Assembly: GCF_004028155.1 (NCBI RefSeq)
Contig: NZ_SBII01000013.1
Coordinates: forward strand, 1-64,000
DNA: 64,000 nucleotides
Origin: Flavobacterium cerinum
Lineage (GTDB): Bacteria > Bacteroidota > Bacteroidia > Flavobacteriales > Flavobacteriaceae
Direction: 5' to 3'
The position numbers and the translations under genes are program-made. Below, in pieces: positions 63,016 to 64,000 of this stretch (positions are counted from its first letter, which is position 1; every line of letters starts with the position of its first letter). The notes under the pieces were generated by a model that was not told the DNA's origin, did not search any database, and worked only from the letters and a program-made list of their open reading frames with translations.

Positions 63016-64000
63016 TTATTTACCAGCCGGCATAGTTTCCATCATTTCCAGTTCGAAAATAAGGTCAGCATTTCCAGGTATCGAAGCACGTGGATAACCT
63101 TTTTCGCCATAACCTAAGTGGGAAGGTATAAATACAACAATTTTATCACCAAACGATAATAGATCAATAGCTTCAATAAAACCAGGTATCATTCCAGTTT
63201 TTGTTCCAGCAGTGAAAGGAATTGGTTTGTAAGCCTTAGCAGCATCTTTTTGTGGGATATAGTTTCCGAATGCTTTAGCAACAGCTGCGTCACTTGAGTC
63301 AAATAAAAGAGCAGAACCATTATCTAAGAAACCAGAGTATTCAAGGAATACCTGAGCTCCATTAGCAGGTTTTTTACCTGTACCTTTTTTAACAACAAAG
63401 TATTTTAATCCAGAAGCTGTTTTTGTAGCCTTAGATTTTAAATCACCAAAGTAAGCAACTTTATCTGCTTTTGTTTTTGCAAGAGCTTCGGCTTGTTTTG
63501 CAGCTTTTTCATAGTATTCTTTAAATACTTTTTGAGCATTAAAGTTTTTAGCGTCTTTACCTATGCGAACGATTTTGATCGTTTTGATCTGGTCGTTTTG
63601 CTCAATAGCATTTACAACGTCTAAACCTTCAACAGTGTGCCCAAAAACTGTATGTAAACCATCAAGGTGAGGAGTTGGTCCATGTGTTATAAAGAACTGG
63701 CTTCCGTTAGTTCCTTTACCTGCATTAGCCATAGAAAGGATACCTGCTTTGTCATGTTTAAGATCTGTGATCTCATCGGCAAATTTGTATCCGGGTCCGC
63801 CAGAACCATCACCTTTAGGGTCTCCACCCTGAATCATGAAATCTTTAATTACACGGTGCCATATTAAACCGTTATAAAAAGGCTTGCCTTTATACTCAGG
63901 GCTCACCATTTCGTTTTTGCCTTCGGCAAGAGATACAAAGTTAGCCACTGTTAGCGGTGTTTTTTTGTACTCCAGTTCCAGTACGATTTTACCTTTGTTG
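63016..64000 (-). CDS. Peptidyl-prolyl isomerase, cyclophilin-FKBP fusion (5' end outside window)
   Basis: The frame stays open to the right edge. The 17 codons before the GTG at 63948 read [17 protein letters not shown], followed by [10 protein letters not shown], a cyclophilin N-terminus; so the GTG is not the start and the gene is truncated here. Cyclophilin core: [29 protein letters not shown] and [35 protein letters not shown]. After a helical linker with [20 protein letters not shown], a C-terminal FKBP domain follows ([56 protein letters not shown]). Such fusions catalyse proline isomerisation; the location is unknown because the N-terminus is missing. Confidence 0.9.
   Translation of the reverse strand, partial: NKGKIVLELEYKKTPLTVANFVSLAEGKNEMVSPEYKGKPFYNGLIWHRVIKDFMIQGGDPKGDGSGGPGYKFADEITDLKHDKAGILSMANAGKGTNGSQFFITHGPTPHLDGLHTVFGHTVEGLDVVNAIEQNDQIKTIKIVRIGKDAKNFNAQKVFKEYYEKAAKQAEALAKTKADKVAYFGDLKSKATKTASGLKYFVVKKGTGKKPANGAQVFLEYSGFLDNGSALLFDSSDAAVAKAFGNYIPQKDAAKAYKPIPFTAGTKTGMIPGFIEAIDLLSFGDKIVVFIPSHLGYGEKGYPRASIPGNADLIFELEMMETMPAGK

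Noticed and set aside
63946..63948. GTG start for the cyclophilin-FKBP gene
   Set aside because: The frame continues upstream to the window edge with cyclophilin sequence, so the gene is truncated and the GTG is internal.
1..64000. tRNA, rRNA, CRISPR, prophage or insertion sequences
   Set aside because: No tRNA T-loop context, no rRNA-like GC-rich conserved blocks, no regularly spaced short repeats, and no transposase or integrase proteins were seen.

Overview
The window looks like a chromosomal segment of a Flavobacteriaceae member, most likely a Flavobacterium or close relative. Support: low G+C, three proteins with type IX secretion sorting domains, many TAnnTTTG -7 promoter elements with a TTG about 19-21 bp upstream, a GlnN-type (class III) glutamine synthetase, and many families typical of the phylum (DUF4268, DUF3810, DUF4197, DUF1543, IcmF). 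I see no rRNA, tRNA, CRISPR array, insertion sequence, integrase or prophage gene. The genus is an inference.

Layout. 1-708 is AT-rich and shows no supportable gene. 730-9117 holds a giant T9SS type B surface protein, a DUF4268 protein, a Nudix hydrolase, an acyltransferase, and a leftward ECF sigma factor / four-helix membrane protein / TraB-GumN set next to a DUF3810 putative metallopeptidase. 9189-16330 holds a ferredoxin-LysR-YeiH set, PepD, and an overlapping pair of exported proteins of unknown function. 16404-21990 holds a nitrilase, two AraC regulators, a pentapeptide-repeat protein, a small lipoprotein and a divergent flavin oxidoreductase/Fur pair separated by two tandem palindromes. 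22076-26835 is housekeeping (prfA, pyrF) plus small exported or membrane proteins. 26961-30859 is an outer-membrane barrel / imelysin / di-heme oxidoreductase operon, probably for iron. 31032-40639 has DUF4197, catalase, an EamA transporter, a VOC protein, IcmF and a frameshifted CocE-type hydrolase. 40849-50493 has surface and hypothetical proteins, a degenerate-looking TPR histidine kinase and a two-domain glycosyltransferase. 50842-64000 has glutamine synthetase III, a five-gene array of OmpA-like proteins, purM, DUF2071, a T9SS beta-helix protein with 441-bp internal repeats, and a cyclophilin-FKBP fusion cut by the window end.

The strongest candidate for an undescribed system is 53172-56623: five consecutive exported paralogues whose last domain has the OmpA C-terminal fold signature, but with a Cys-Cys pair where peptidoglycan-binding OmpA domains carry Asp. 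Three members also keep a canonical Asp-bearing OmpA-like domain at the N-terminus; two are reduced to the Cys-Cys domain alone. Other points worth a second look are the tandem operators between the flavin enzyme and the Fur-like regulator, the sigma/membrane/TraB gene set, and the divergent histidine kinase.

Several start sites are moved from the longest open frame to an internal ATG (or TTG) because a promoter-like -7 element lies inside the longer frame or because a signal peptide begins at the later codon.
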